42,780 nt of DNA from DASSJF01 sp035280345 (GCA_035280345.1 DATEGA010000233.1:1-42780); one strand, 5' to 3'. Numbered from the stretch's first letter, positions 16,012 to 25,011 are shown. The notes: generated from the letters alone by a model not told the origin. Translations and numbers: made by a program.

Positions 16012-16920
16012 ATGCCCGGCTGGACGACATACCCCGAAGGAGCCGCGCCGGCCAAGGTGCAGTCGCTCGCCGAGCAGATCGAGCGCGACGGCGGCCACGT
16101 GCTCAGCGCCTACCGCGAACCCATCGGCGAGCACTGGCAGATCTTCTGCCTGCTGCCGACCGACAAGGTGGAGGCGACGCCGTACCAGCGCGATCTCTCG
16201 CCGACCCACGTGAAGCGCCTCCAAGCCGTGGTCAAGAAACTCGACCGTGCGGTCGACCCCATCGTGGTCATGTCTCCGGAGCCCGGCACGTACTGGACGC
16301 CGAACGGCAATCACCGGCGCGAAGTCATGCGCAAGCTAAAAGCGGAGATGATTCCCGCGATCGTCGTGCCGGAGGCCGACGTGGCCTTCCAGATCCTGGC
16401 GCTCAACACGGAGAAGGCCCACAATCTGAAGGACAAGGCGCTCGAGGTCATCCGGATGTACCGGGGCCTCGTCGAGCAGGAGCCCTCGAATGGAGAAGAC
16501 GACTACGCGTTCCAGTTCGAGGCGGCGTACTACATCACGCTCGGGCTGCTCTACGAGAAGAACAAGCGGTTCGCGGGCGGCGCGTTCGCGCCGATCCTCC
16601 GCCGCGTCGATGGGTTTCTCAAGGGCAACTTCCCGAAGACGCTGGCCCAGCGCGAGGAGCGCGCGGCGCTCGTGATGCAGGCCGACGAGGCGCTCGCCGG
16701 CGTGGTGGAGCGCCTCAAGAAGCGCGGCCTCCGGCACCCCTACGTCAAGAACTTCGTCCTCGCGCGCACAACGCCGCTCACCCGCGCCCGCAAGACGCTG
16801 CCGAGCTTCGATCAAACGTTCAAGAAACTCGTCTCCAACATCGACGAGTTCGACATCTCGAAGGTTCGCTACGAGGACATCCAGCGCGCGGCGATCATGT
16901 CCGCCCCGGCCGCGACGTAG
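16012..16920 (+). CDS. Orphan ParB/Srx-fold domain protein
   Basis: Protein of 302 residues with a ParB N-terminal-type domain at about residues 40-115: LLPTDKVEATPYQRDLSPTHVKRLQAVV, then PNGNHRREVMRKL, which matches the conserved GxxR box as GNHR, and IPAIVV. The rest is helical and lysine-rich with no evident helix-turn-helix of classical ParB. There is no ParA partner and no parS-like site nearby, so chromosome segregation is unlikely; ParB/Srx folds also occur in nucleases, CTPases and kinases. AGGAGG ends five bases before the ATG at 16012, which I prefer over the GTG at 16009. It follows the acetyltransferase gene by 43 bases and is probably in the same transcript. Confidence 0.7.
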   Translation: MPGWTTYPEGAAPAKVQSLAEQIERDGGHVLSAYREPIGEHWQIFCLLPTDKVEATPYQRDLSPTHVKRLQAVVKKLDRAVDPIVVMSPEPGTYWTPNGNHRREVMRKLKAEMIPAIVVPEADVAFQILALNTEKAHNLKDKALEVIRMYRGLVEQEPSNGEDDYAFQFEAAYYITLGLLYEKNKRFAGGAFAPILRRVDGFLKGNFPKTLAQREERAALVMQADEALAGVVERLKKRGLRHPYVKNFVLARTTPLTRARKTLPSFDQTFKKLVSNIDEFDISKVRYEDIQRAAIMSAPAAT

Positions 16921-16944
16921 ACAGGCTATCCCGCCCGCCGATCT

Positions 16945-18561
16945 TCACTTGAGGCCGTAGGCGACGAGCGTGTGCGCCGCGCCGACATAGACGCGGCCGC
17001 CGTACACGGCCGGCGTGATGAACCGGTGCGTCCGGCCCGGCGCGTCGGCGTCGGGCGACGCGTAGAGCGGCGCGCCCGTCCTCGCGTCGAGCGCGTGCAG
17101 CACTCCCGCCCCTGTGTCTAGCACCCACACAATGCCGTCTGCGGCCGATCCGGTCACGGCCGGCGCGCCGGGGTCGCGCATCGACGGGCTGCACCACGCG
17201 ACGTCGAGTACTGAGGCACGGGTCTGCGCCGACACGCCGAGTTTGAGCGCCACGACGCCGCCGGTGCCCCTGCACGGCTCCGGTTGGGCGCCACCGCCCG
17301 TACCGGGCAGGTAGACGAAGCGGCCGACCGCGCCGCCGTCCCAGTAAGCGCCCGCGGAGAAGATCCGGCCGTTGCCGTGCCGGCAGTCCCCGAAGACGCA
17401 GCGGCTGTAGAGGCCCTCGCCGCTCACGCCGTCTCCTTTGGCTACACCGCCCATGTTGTCGCGGTTGACGAGATAGACGACGCCCTGCTTGCCGGCGGCC
17501 ACTACCAGGTGCGGCGTCGCGGTCCCCGGCTGGTCGGGCAGCACGATCGGCGTGAGCGAACCGAGATCGGTATCGCCGTCGTTCAGCGACACGTAGTTGC
17601 TCGGCATGAAGAAGTCGCGCGACGAGCCGGAGAATCGAAGCGACGGCGTGGTCTCGAGTCGCAGCACGGCCTCGCCGTAATCGACTCTGCCGCCCGAATC
17701 GCTGTTGCCGGTGCCGGCGTACAACCGGCCGTCGGAGTCGGCCGCAATCCCGCCGTGCGCCCAGATGCCGGCCATCCGTGTGGTGGGCGTGGCGTACGCC
17801 TCTTGCCGGGCCGGCGACGCGACGGGAACGCCGACCACCCAGCCGTGATAGTCGCCGCAGTCGCCCCAGTAGCCGCCGAAAGGCACATAGACGACGCCGT
17901 GCAGAAATGTCAGCGCCCCGCGCTGCTGCTGCGGCCGGACGTCGAACTTCAGGCCGTTGGACGCGGGCGGGTCGATCGTCACCGGCCAGCCCTGCCGCAC
18001 GGCGCCGGTATCGAGGCTGAGGGCGGCGATCCGGTACGAACGCGTGCGGCCGCCGTCCGGCGTCGTCTGCGCGACGGCGAAGAGCACACCAGAAGCACGG
18101 TCAACGACGGGCGTACCCGTGATACCGGCCGGATCGATGTTGCCGCACGGCAGGCTGGCCCGCGGCACCGGGGTGCCGAGCGAGACCGGGCCCCAGATGC
18201 GGGCCCCGCTCGCGGCGTCGAAGGCGTAGACGGCGTCGTGCTCCGTCGCCATGTAGACGACCGTGCGCGACTCTCCGCGGACGGTCACACCTGGGACGAC
18301 GATCGGCGACGCATACACGTCGCCGTCGACGGGTTCGCTCCACAGGCGGCGCAGCGACCGCGCGCGGACGGCCTCCGGTGTGAGAACGCGCTCGCCCGGA
18401 TTCCATCCGGTGCGCGCCTGGTCGTAGTGAAAGGTCTGAATGCCCGCCGGAAGATCCGGCGCGGCGGGGACGGCCGGCGGTACGACGCCGAACGCGGTCA
18501 GAAGAAGGGCGGCGAGGGGTACGAGGAACCGAGGGACCGATCGTGAACGCTTAGCCACCAC
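16945..18561 (-). CDS. Secreted PQQ-type beta-propeller protein
   Basis: Exported protein of 538 residues. An N-terminal signal peptide (basic KRSRSVPR, then LVPLAALLLTAFGVV) leads into repeated propeller blades recognisable as VYAFDAASGARIWGP, IAALSLDTGA, VYLVNRDNMGG and LHALDARTGAPLYASP, the pattern of quinoprotein dehydrogenase-like repeats. Catalytic residues of PQQ alcohol dehydrogenases are not evident, so a structural or sensory role is as likely as an enzymatic one. GTG at 18561 is preceded by GGAGGT; a second GTG follows immediately. Longer readings would enter the divergent YihY gene. Several cysteines suggest disulfides outside the cytoplasm. Confidence 0.75.
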   Translation of the reverse strand: MVAKRSRSVPRFLVPLAALLLTAFGVVPPAVPAAPDLPAGIQTFHYDQARTGWNPGERVLTPEAVRARSLRRLWSEPVDGDVYASPIVVPGVTVRGESRTVVYMATEHDAVYAFDAASGARIWGPVSLGTPVPRASLPCGNIDPAGITGTPVVDRASGVLFAVAQTTPDGGRTRSYRIAALSLDTGAVRQGWPVTIDPPASNGLKFDVRPQQQRGALTFLHGVVYVPFGGYWGDCGDYHGWVVGVPVASPARQEAYATPTTRMAGIWAHGGIAADSDGRLYAGTGNSDSGGRVDYGEAVLRLETTPSLRFSGSSRDFFMPSNYVSLNDGDTDLGSLTPIVLPDQPGTATPHLVVAAGKQGVVYLVNRDNMGGVAKGDGVSGEGLYSRCVFGDCRHGNGRIFSAGAYWDGGAVGRFVYLPGTGGGAQPEPCRGTGGVVALKLGVSAQTRASVLDVAWCSPSMRDPGAPAVTGSAADGIVWVLDTGAGVLHALDARTGAPLYASPDADAPGRTHRFITPAVYGGRVYVGAAHTLVAYGLK

Positions 18562-18613
18562 ACGCACCTCCGGACGGTCCGCCGGCGGGGAAAGGTCAGG
18601 TCTGGCGAGAGCG

Positions 18614-19558
18614 ATGCGCATGCCCACCGGGTCGCGAGAGGGCCGGCTTCCCGCCAGGCCCGGCGTGCTCGGCCGCGTCGGCCGGACGTGCCTGCGCGCC
18701 GCCCAACGGTTCATCAGACACGGCGATTTTTTCCCCGCCGCGGCCATCAGCTACTACGCCATCTTCTCAATGCTGCCGCTGGCCATCCTGCTGCTCGTCA
18801 GCCTTCAGCTCATCTTCAATGTGCCGGACGCAAACCTCAGCAGGGGCATGGGCCGGCTCTTCGGCGGGCTCACCGACACCGACATCCTGCTGCAGACCGT
18901 TCGCACCGCGTACACTCAGCACGCACGGCTCGGATGGTTCGGAGGCATTGCGCTGATCGCGGCGGCGGCCGGCGTGTTCAGCGCCGTTCAGGTCGCCCTC
19001 AACCGCGTCTGGGAGGTACCCGGGCGGCACTTCCACTTCCAATTCCTGCTCGGCGTGGTGATGATGGCGACGTCCCTGCTCGTGTTTCTCGGGATGCTGC
19101 TCCTCATCTTCAATACCATGCGATTCCTGCGCGTCAGCGAGGTCGGCGCCCTGCTGGGCCACCCGCGCCTGCCGCGCAGCGGCCCGCTGAGCGGACTGTC
19201 GATCACGACCGGGGTGGCCCAGTTCGTCGTCTTCTGGGTCGGCTACCGCATGCTGGGAAACGTCCGCATTCGCTGGCGCGACGCGTGGGTCGGCGCGCTG
19301 GTCGGGGCGATTCTGTGGCATATGATCGCGTTCGGTCTCGGCTGGTACCTCACGGTCATGTCGGACTACTCGACCCTGTACCACCAGGTCGAAGCGATCA
19401 TGGTGCTGATCGTCTGGGTGTACGCCCTCGCCTGCTGCTTCCTGTTCGGCGCGGAGTTCGTCGCCGAGTGGACACCGTACCCGCACGTCATTCGCGAGGT
19501 AGGCGAGCCGCACGCGGCGCCGTCCTCGGCCCAGGAACGGGTGACCGCCGGAAGTTGA
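18614..19558 (+). CDS. YihY/BrkB-family inner-membrane protein
   Basis: Polytopic membrane protein of 314 residues. The family features are a basic N-terminal stretch followed by GDFFPAAAISYYAIFSMLPLAILLLVSL, a GVFSAVQVALNRVWEVP motif, and the C-terminal YSTLYHQVEAIMVLIVWVYALACCFLFGAEF. About six transmembrane helices can be counted. The molecular role of the family is not firmly established; the old annotation as ribonuclease BN is wrong. Start ATG at 18614 or 18620. It diverges from the beta-propeller gene with 52 bases between starts, so the two must share a promoter region. A strong hairpin follows the stop. Confidence 0.88.
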   Translation: MRMPTGSREGRLPARPGVLGRVGRTCLRAAQRFIRHGDFFPAAAISYYAIFSMLPLAILLLVSLQLIFNVPDANLSRGMGRLFGGLTDTDILLQTVRTAYTQHARLGWFGGIALIAAAAGVFSAVQVALNRVWEVPGRHFHFQFLLGVVMMATSLLVFLGMLLLIFNTMRFLRVSEVGALLGHPRLPRSGPLSGLSITTGVAQFVVFWVGYRMLGNVRIRWRDAWVGALVGAILWHMIAFGLGWYLTVMSDYSTLYHQVEAIMVLIVWVYALACCFLFGAEFVAEWTPYPHVIREVGEPHAAPSSAQERVTAGS

Positions 19559-19564
19559 AGTGAA

Positions 19565-19590
19565 CGAGGGGCCCCGGCCCGGGCCCCTCG
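19565..19590. terminator. GC-rich bidirectional hairpin between convergent genes
   Basis: CGAGGGGCCC at 19565-19574 pairs perfectly with GGGCCCCTCG at 19581-19590 around a 6-base loop. It lies 6 bases after the YihY stop and 28 bases beyond the stop of the convergent ilvE gene. There is no proper U-tract on either side, so it may terminate weakly, act with Rho, or protect the 3' ends. Confidence 0.55.
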
Positions 19591-19618
19591 TGTTCCTGCC
19601 TGCGACTCTCGGCGGCGT

Positions 19619-20572
19619 CTACGCCCGCGCGGTCACCGTCTTGTACACCGGCGTGAGCCAGTGCCGGTACTCCGGCACGCGACCTTCCGCAACCGAGAAG
19701 TAGACTTCCTGGAGCTTGCGGGTCAGCGGCCCCGGCCGGCCGGACCCGATCGCATAGTGGTCGATTGTGTTGACCGGTGTGACTTCGGCGCCGCTGCCGC
19801 AGAAGAACGCTTCGTCCGCGATGTACAGCTCCGTCCGGTCGATCTCGCGCTCCTCCACCGGAATCCGCAGCACGTCCCGCGCGAGCTCCAGCACCGTCGT
19901 GCGTGTGATGGACTCGAGGATGTTCGCGGTAATCGGCGGCGTGACGAGCCGTCCGCCGCGGATCATCATGAAGCACGAACCCGGGCCCTCCGACACCTTG
20001 GCGCGCTCGTTCAGCATGATCGGCGAGCCGTTGAAACCGTTGAGGCGCGATTCCGTCCACGCGAAGCGTGAGTTATGGTAGTTCGCGCCGGACTTGACGC
20101 GCGGCGGCACGGAGTTGTCCGAGATGCGGGTCCAGCTGCTGATGCACGAATCGCACCCGTCGGTGACGCCCTTCGAATGCGGGGCCAGCCGCGGAACGAT
20201 GAACCCGCCGGTCGGCTCCTTGCCCGCGTTGGCGGAGCTGCTGTGCTCCTCTTCGCCGACGTACAGGGTGAGGCGGAACCATACCGTCCCCCGGTACTTG
20301 TTCGCGCGGATGACGTCGATCTCGGCCTCGGTCAGCTCGTCGGCCGACCACGGAATCGGCATGCGCATGATCTTCGCCGAGTTCCACAGCCGCGCCATAT
20401 GGTCGGCGTTCCGGAAGATGTAGAGTTCACGCTCGTCGTTGTTCCAGTACGCGCGGACGCCCTCGAAGATGTTGGCGCCGCGGAGCACCGTCGCCGTCGA
20501 GACGTGGACCGTCGCGTCCGCCCAAGGCACGATCTTGCCGTCAAACCACACGAACTCCGCCCGATCTCCCAT
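19619..20572 (-). CDS. ilvE: Branched-chain-amino-acid aminotransferase
   Basis: Fold-type IV PLP transaminase of 317 residues, interconverting leucine, isoleucine or valine with their 2-oxo acids. Visible are VWFDGKIVPWADATVHV, LRGANIFEGVRAY, the PLP lysine region RVKSGANYHNSR and ADEAFFCGSGAEVTPV, ending in GPLTRKLQEVYFSV. The usual SEGxGENLF is SEGPGSCFM here, a variation at the cofactor-side loop that places it in a side group of the family; substrate range may differ. GAGGTGA lies about five bases before the ATG. A TATAGT -10 element is seen about 35 bases upstream. Confidence 0.85.
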   Translation of the reverse strand: MGDRAEFVWFDGKIVPWADATVHVSTATVLRGANIFEGVRAYWNNDERELYIFRNADHMARLWNSAKIMRMPIPWSADELTEAEIDVIRANKYRGTVWFRLTLYVGEEEHSSSANAGKEPTGGFIVPRLAPHSKGVTDGCDSCISSWTRISDNSVPPRVKSGANYHNSRFAWTESRLNGFNGSPIMLNERAKVSEGPGSCFMMIRGGRLVTPPITANILESITRTTVLELARDVLRIPVEEREIDRTELYIADEAFFCGSGAEVTPVNTIDHYAIGSGRPGPLTRKLQEVYFSVAEGRVPEYRHWLTPVYKTVTARA

Positions 20573-20606
20573 CGACTCACCTCATCCAATTGTTCCGGAT
20601 TCTCCC

Positions 20607-20612
20607 ACTATA
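20607..20612 (-). promoter_or_regulatory. -10-like element upstream of ilvE
   Basis: Minus-strand TATAGT lies 34 bases before the ilvE ATG, leaving room for a short leader with the GAGGTGA ribosome binding site. No convincing -35 hexamer is found 16-18 bases further upstream, so this is a tentative promoter. Confidence 0.4.
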
Positions 20613-20648
20613 GCGCTTTTGCGGGATGGGCGCACGCGCTCCTTCGCG

Positions 20649-23438
20649 TCAGCCGAGGGTCCCGCCGCCGAGATCGAGATCCTGCACCTCGTCGAGCAGA
20701 TGCGCCCACAGATCGCCGACCTTTGCGAGGCGGTCAAACACGGTCTCGATCGTCCACTGCAGCGGATCGAACCCGGCGTCGAGCTCGTCCCACGTCACCG
20801 GCACGCTGACCGCCGCCTCCGGAATCGGCCGCAGGCTGTAGACGCCCGCGATCGTCTTGCCGCGCACATTCTGGTTGTAATCGAGAAACACTTTGCCCAC
20901 CCGCTGGTCCACGGCCCACGCGGTCGTGAGCTCGCCGGGATGCTGTCCCGTCAACCATTCGGCCAGCGTCCTCGCGAATGCGTGCGTCTGTGCGTACCGG
21001 TAGCGTCGCCGAATCGGCACGAACACGTGCAGGCCGGTCTTGCCGGAGGTCTTTAGGAACGACGTGAGCCCGAGGCCGGCCAGCGCGTCTCGCACCCAGA
21101 GCCCCGCGCGCCGCGCCGCGGCGAAGCCGGACCGGCTGTAGTCGGGATCCTTCTCGCCGTGTCGCACCACGGGTTTTTGGCCCTTTGGAAAGAGAAACGG
21201 GTCGATGTCAAACACGACGACGTCTGGATAGTTGAGCACGCTCGCCCCGATCCCCGCTTCCGATCCGCCAAAGGTCGCGGCTGGCCGCCGCGGGCTCCGT
21301 CCGCCCGGCTCACGGGCAGAGAGCGGCGTCACGCGCGAAAACCACGCGTGCATCTCGATACAACCCATTTGCGCGAGCCAGAGCAACAGCTGTTCGTCCG
21401 CGCCGACGATCATCCGGATATCGCGATCGCCTTGGTCGGACCAGATACGCTCCGTCCGCACGAACGACGGCACGTCGGGGATGTCCTTCTGGAAGAAGTC
21501 GTCGCCGTGGATGCCGTTGGGCCACCGGCGCAACGTGAGCGGCCGGTCCCTGAGGTGCGGCGTGATGTACGGCGCGATGCGCCGATAGTACTCGATAACG
21601 TCACCCTTCGTGTAGCCTTTTTCGGGGAAGAACACCTTGTCGAGGTTCGTGAAAGCGATCTCGGCCGCGGCTCGGCGCGCGGCGCTGCGCGGCGCGGCAA
21701 CGGTCTCGCGCGGCGGCGGAACGCCGTTCGCCACGTCTCGCGCATCCGGGCGATCGAGGCGCGCGTCCTTCGCCGCGATGTCATCCCGGACGCGCAAAAA
21801 GACGGGGAACCGCAGCATCCCCTCCGGCGTCCACTCAGCGTACTCCACCTCAACGACAACCTCAGGGCGGACCCACGTGATCCGGTCCGGGATCTGCGGC
21901 CGCGTCGCGAACGGAGGCGCCTGCGTTTCGAGGGGCGCGAGCAGCCGCCGAAACTGGTCGAGATCGGCTTCCGAGAAGCCGCCGCCGGCCTGCCCGATGT
22001 GCACGAGCTGCCCTGCTTCACTAAACTGCCCCAACACGAGTGCGCCGAACGACGTCGCACGGCCGCCGCGCCCTTTGGTCAATCCGCCCACGACAGCCTC
22101 AAGGGTGCGACGGATCTTCACCTTGACCCAGTCGGCGCTCCGAACGCCCGGCCGGTACGGACTCGAGGCCTTCTTGGCCATGATGCCTTCGAACCCGAGG
22201 CGGCCCGCGGCTTCGAACAGCGCCAGTCCACGCTCCTCGACCACGTCGGCCTTGATGAGGCCCGCGGGCAGCGTGAGCCCGTCGAGCGCGGCGCGCCGCT
22301 CCGAAAACGGGCGGCCGCGGAGGTCGCGTCCGTCGAGAAAGAGGCAATCGAACAGGGCGTAAGCCACGTGGACGTCGCCAGACTGCGGGCGCTCGCCTGA
22401 GGCGGCGTCGAGGTGCAGCCGCTGCTGCAGCCGGTGAAAGCTGGGCCGGCCCTCGTCGTCGGGCGCGAAGATCTCACCGTCAAGGATCGCGCTGTGCACG
22501 TCGAGATCCGCGAGCGCGTCTACGATCTCAGGGAACTGCGCGTTGACCCGGCGGAGGCTGCGGCCGTACAGCACGATTTCCTGGGCGGCCCCTTCGCGAC
22601 GGAGAAACGCGAGCGCCCGCACGCCGTCCCACTTCACCTCGAACAGCCATCCCCGCCGGTCGAACGGCCTCTTCGCCGGCTCTGCCAGCATCGGCTTGAA
22701 CGGCTTCGGCAGCGGGTCCGTGCCGGGCTTGGCGCGCCCCTTTGCCCCCACGCGCGTCTTCTCGCCGCCGCCGCCTTTCGGGAACGCGGGCAAAAGATCC
22801 GCCGTCGCGGTGCCGATGCCGCGGGCCCGCGACTGCGGAGGCCCGGATGTCCAGCGGGCGCCGCGGTCGCCGGCGATCTCTTCGATCATCCGCCCGCTCG
22901 CGACGGACGGCCGGCCGGCGGGGACGAAGCCAGGCTGCGCGTATTGGTCCCTGCCCTTGAACAGCAGCCAGTCCTTGCCGTCGTTGCGCTTCGTCCGAAC
23001 GAAGTGGAACTCGCCCCGCAGCCGCTCGCCGTCCATATCGAGCGTCAGCTTGCCGGCCTCGAACGCGGCAACGGGGTCGCCTTCGCGGCAGGAGTACGTT
23101 CCACGGTCCCACAACAGGACGGTGCCGGCGCCGTAGTTGCCGGGCGGGATCACGCCCTCGAAGCCGCCGTATTCTATAGGATGATCCTCGACAAGGACGG
23201 CGAGCCGCTTCTCGGCCGGGTCGAGCGACGGCCCTTTCGGCACCGCCCAGGAGCGCAGCACGCCGGCCATCTCGAGCCGCAGGTCCCAGTGCAGGCGCGT
23301 CGCGTGGTGCTCCTGAACGACGAACCGGGGACGAACCTCGCCGCCCGCGCTCTTCCGAGGGCGCCCGGCGCGCTCGTTGCCGCTCGGCTCCGGCGTCTGG
23401 TCGAAGCGCCGCTTCCGGCGGTACGCCTCGAGGGTCAC
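20649..23438 (-). CDS. ligD: Multidomain ATP-dependent DNA ligase D (PE-LIG-POL)
   Basis: Bacterial non-homologous end-joining enzyme of 929 residues. Domain order: 3'-phosphoesterase (about 35-170; RFVVQEHHATRLHWDLRLE, AVPKGPSLDP), ATP-dependent ligase (about 245-570; nucleotidyl lysine K269 in EVKWDGVRAL, LDGEIFAPDDEGRPSF, FEGIMAKKASSPYRPG), and primase/polymerase (about 610-910; LDKVFFPEKGYTKGDVIEYY, RRWPNGIHGDDFFQKD, VVVFDIDPF, KTSGKTGLHVFVPI). The polymerase part carries an extra loop of some 25 residues after the DIDP metal site. The order differs from the polymerase-first enzyme of Mycobacterium and the ligase-first enzyme of Pseudomonas. GTG at 23438 overlaps the DUF72 stop (GTGA). 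No Ku gene is in the window. Confidence 0.92.
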   Translation of the reverse strand: MTLEAYRRKRRFDQTPEPSGNERAGRPRKSAGGEVRPRFVVQEHHATRLHWDLRLEMAGVLRSWAVPKGPSLDPAEKRLAVLVEDHPIEYGGFEGVIPPGNYGAGTVLLWDRGTYSCREGDPVAAFEAGKLTLDMDGERLRGEFHFVRTKRNDGKDWLLFKGRDQYAQPGFVPAGRPSVASGRMIEEIAGDRGARWTSGPPQSRARGIGTATADLLPAFPKGGGGEKTRVGAKGRAKPGTDPLPKPFKPMLAEPAKRPFDRRGWLFEVKWDGVRALAFLRREGAAQEIVLYGRSLRRVNAQFPEIVDALADLDVHSAILDGEIFAPDDEGRPSFHRLQQRLHLDAASGERPQSGDVHVAYALFDCLFLDGRDLRGRPFSERRAALDGLTLPAGLIKADVVEERGLALFEAAGRLGFEGIMAKKASSPYRPGVRSADWVKVKIRRTLEAVVGGLTKGRGGRATSFGALVLGQFSEAGQLVHIGQAGGGFSEADLDQFRRLLAPLETQAPPFATRPQIPDRITWVRPEVVVEVEYAEWTPEGMLRFPVFLRVRDDIAAKDARLDRPDARDVANGVPPPRETVAAPRSAARRAAAEIAFTNLDKVFFPEKGYTKGDVIEYYRRIAPYITPHLRDRPLTLRRWPNGIHGDDFFQKDIPDVPSFVRTERIWSDQGDRDIRMIVGADEQLLLWLAQMGCIEMHAWFSRVTPLSAREPGGRSPRRPAATFGGSEAGIGASVLNYPDVVVFDIDPFLFPKGQKPVVRHGEKDPDYSRSGFAAARRAGLWVRDALAGLGLTSFLKTSGKTGLHVFVPIRRRYRYAQTHAFARTLAEWLTGQHPGELTTAWAVDQRVGKVFLDYNQNVRGKTIAGVYSLRPIPEAAVSVPVTWDELDAGFDPLQWTIETVFDRLAKVGDLWAHLLDEVQDLDLGGGTLG

Positions 23439-24169
23439 CCGCGCGCCGCCACAAGAGCCATCAGCCGTTCGGCGTACCCGACGGCCTCCGGGCCCGTGTC
23501 GTGGGTGAAGTAGCAGAAGACCGGGCTGAGATCGGGCACGGCGGCGAGGTGGTCCGCCCACGTCGCCAACTGCTCATCCGTGTACCGCAGCCGGTGCAGC
23601 CGGTAGTAGCCCCAGGCGGCGGTGTGCACGAGCGGATCGGACGAGTCGTCGTCCTCGGCGATACAGAGCGCGGCCCGGTACGTCCGCAGCGTGTCGTACA
23701 CCGCGTTATCGCGCCACGTCTCGTGCCGGAACTCGAACACCACGTACGGCAGCGGCGGCAGACCCGCGAGAAACTGCTGGAGCAGCGGTAGATCGCGCTT
23801 GAACGTCGGCGGAAACTGAAACAGCACCGGTCCGAGGCGGGGCCCGAGGAGGCTCACGCGCTCGTACAGCCAGCGCACGTTGTCGTCGACGTCGCGAAGG
23901 CGCCTCATGTGCGTGATGCTGCGGTGCGCCTTGATCGTGAACCGGAACGACTCCGGCGTCTGGTCCTTCCACGCCTCGAACGTCTCCGCGGCCGGCATAC
24001 GGTAGAACGAGGCGTTGATCTCGACGGTCGGGAGACGGGTCGCGTAGAACGAGAGAAAGCGGTCGGCCGCCAGGTCGGCGGGGTAGAACCCGCCCTTCCA
24101 TTCCTTGAACCCGAACCCGGAGGTGCCGGCCATCATCCGGACCGGCTGCGCCCGCGGCGGCGACGCCAT
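23435..24169 (-). CDS. DUF72 (YecE-like) protein
   Basis: Protein of 244 residues with the DUF72 TIM-barrel-like pattern: GTSGFGFKEWKGGFYPADL, LSFYATRLPTVEINASFYRMP, FRFTIKAHRSITHMRRL, LGPVLFQFPPTFKRD, VVFEFRHETW and a final VFCYFTHDTGPEAVGYAERL. The molecular function of the family is unknown. The ATG at 24169 has GGAGGG upstream and lies five bases after the ABC-2 permease stop; ATGs nearer the conserved core are possible. Its stop overlaps the GTG of ligD, so the two are translationally coupled, an arrangement compatible with a DNA repair connection but not proof of it. Confidence 0.85.
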   Translation of the reverse strand: MASPPRAQPVRMMAGTSGFGFKEWKGGFYPADLAADRFLSFYATRLPTVEINASFYRMPAAETFEAWKDQTPESFRFTIKAHRSITHMRRLRDVDDNVRWLYERVSLLGPRLGPVLFQFPPTFKRDLPLLQQFLAGLPPLPYVVFEFRHETWRDNAVYDTLRTYRAALCIAEDDDSSDPLVHTAAWGYYRLHRLRYTDEQLATWADHLAAVPDLSPVFCYFTHDTGPEAVGYAERLMALVAARG

Positions 24170-24174
24170 CCGGC

Positions 24175-25011
24175 TCAACCCTCCGTGCGCATCAAGAGGC
24201 CGAGTTCGCGCGCGACCCACATCACACGGGCGAATACCCCCGCGGCGATCCCGAACAGCACCGCGTTGAGACCGAGGGCGCCGGCGACGTCGCCCCAGGG
24301 CACCGGGCGGCCGCTCAGCACCGCGCGCATCCCCTCGAAGGCGTAGGTCGTCGGCAGCGCCCACGCGATCCGCTGTAACGCCGCGGGCAGGATCGTCACC
24401 GGATAGAAGACCGCGGAAAACGGCTGAAAGAGAAACGCGACGGCCCACGCCAGCACCTCGGCGCCCTGCCCGTACCGGAGGATCAGCGCGGTCGTGATGA
24501 TTCCCATTCCCCACGCCGACAGAATCAAGTTGGCGGCGAACGGCAGCAGGCCGAGCGCGAACGGGAAGATGTTGAACGCGTAGAGCGCCCACGCGATCGC
24601 CGACATCAACAGGGCGATCACGGCAACCTTCATCATCCCAAGGATCATCGTCGCGCCGAGAAACTCCGCGGTGCTCACCGGGCTGACGAACACGTTCACG
24701 AGGTTGCGCGTCCAGATGTCCTCGAGGAACGAGACCGAGATCGCCTGCTGCACCCGGAAAAAGATGTCCCACAGGATCAGCGCGCCGAGCAGGTAGGCGA
24801 TCGCCAGCGCCCCGCCGCCGCGGAGACGGGCCACGTACACACTCAGGAAACCCCACAGCAGCAGATCAAGCACCGGCCAATACACGATCTCGAGCGACCG
24901 GATGGCGCTGCGGCGGTAGAGGTACAGCTGCCGCAGCAGCAGGCCCGACATGCGGCCAATGTTGAAGCTGGCCACCCGAGGCGGCCGCCTGACCGCGGCG
25001 ACAGCGCTCAC
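24175..25011 (-). CDS. ABC-2 type transporter permease
   Basis: Integral membrane subunit of 278 residues with six hydrophobic helices. The sequence LLRQLYLYRRSAIRSLEIVYWPVLDLLLWGF, the middle IWTRNLVNVFVSPVSTAEFL and the C-terminal FYPVTILPAALQRIAWALPTTYAFEGMR follow the ABC-2 exporter pattern (as in NodJ, DrrB or ABC-type export permeases). It partners with the ATPase encoded just upstream; their genes overlap by four bases. The exported substrate is not apparent. Confidence 0.85.
   Translation of the reverse strand: MSAVAAVRRPPRVASFNIGRMSGLLLRQLYLYRRSAIRSLEIVYWPVLDLLLWGFLSVYVARLRGGGALAIAYLLGALILWDIFFRVQQAISVSFLEDIWTRNLVNVFVSPVSTAEFLGATMILGMMKVAVIALLMSAIAWALYAFNIFPFALGLLPFAANLILSAWGMGIITTALILRYGQGAEVLAWAVAFLFQPFSAVFYPVTILPAALQRIAWALPTTYAFEGMRAVLSGRPVPWGDVAGALGLNAVLFGIAAGVFARVMWVARELGLLMRTEG

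Noticed and set aside
16012..16920. Chromosome segregation ParB with parS
   Set aside because: No ParA gene, no parS-like palindrome and no classical ParB helix-turn-helix in the C-terminal half.
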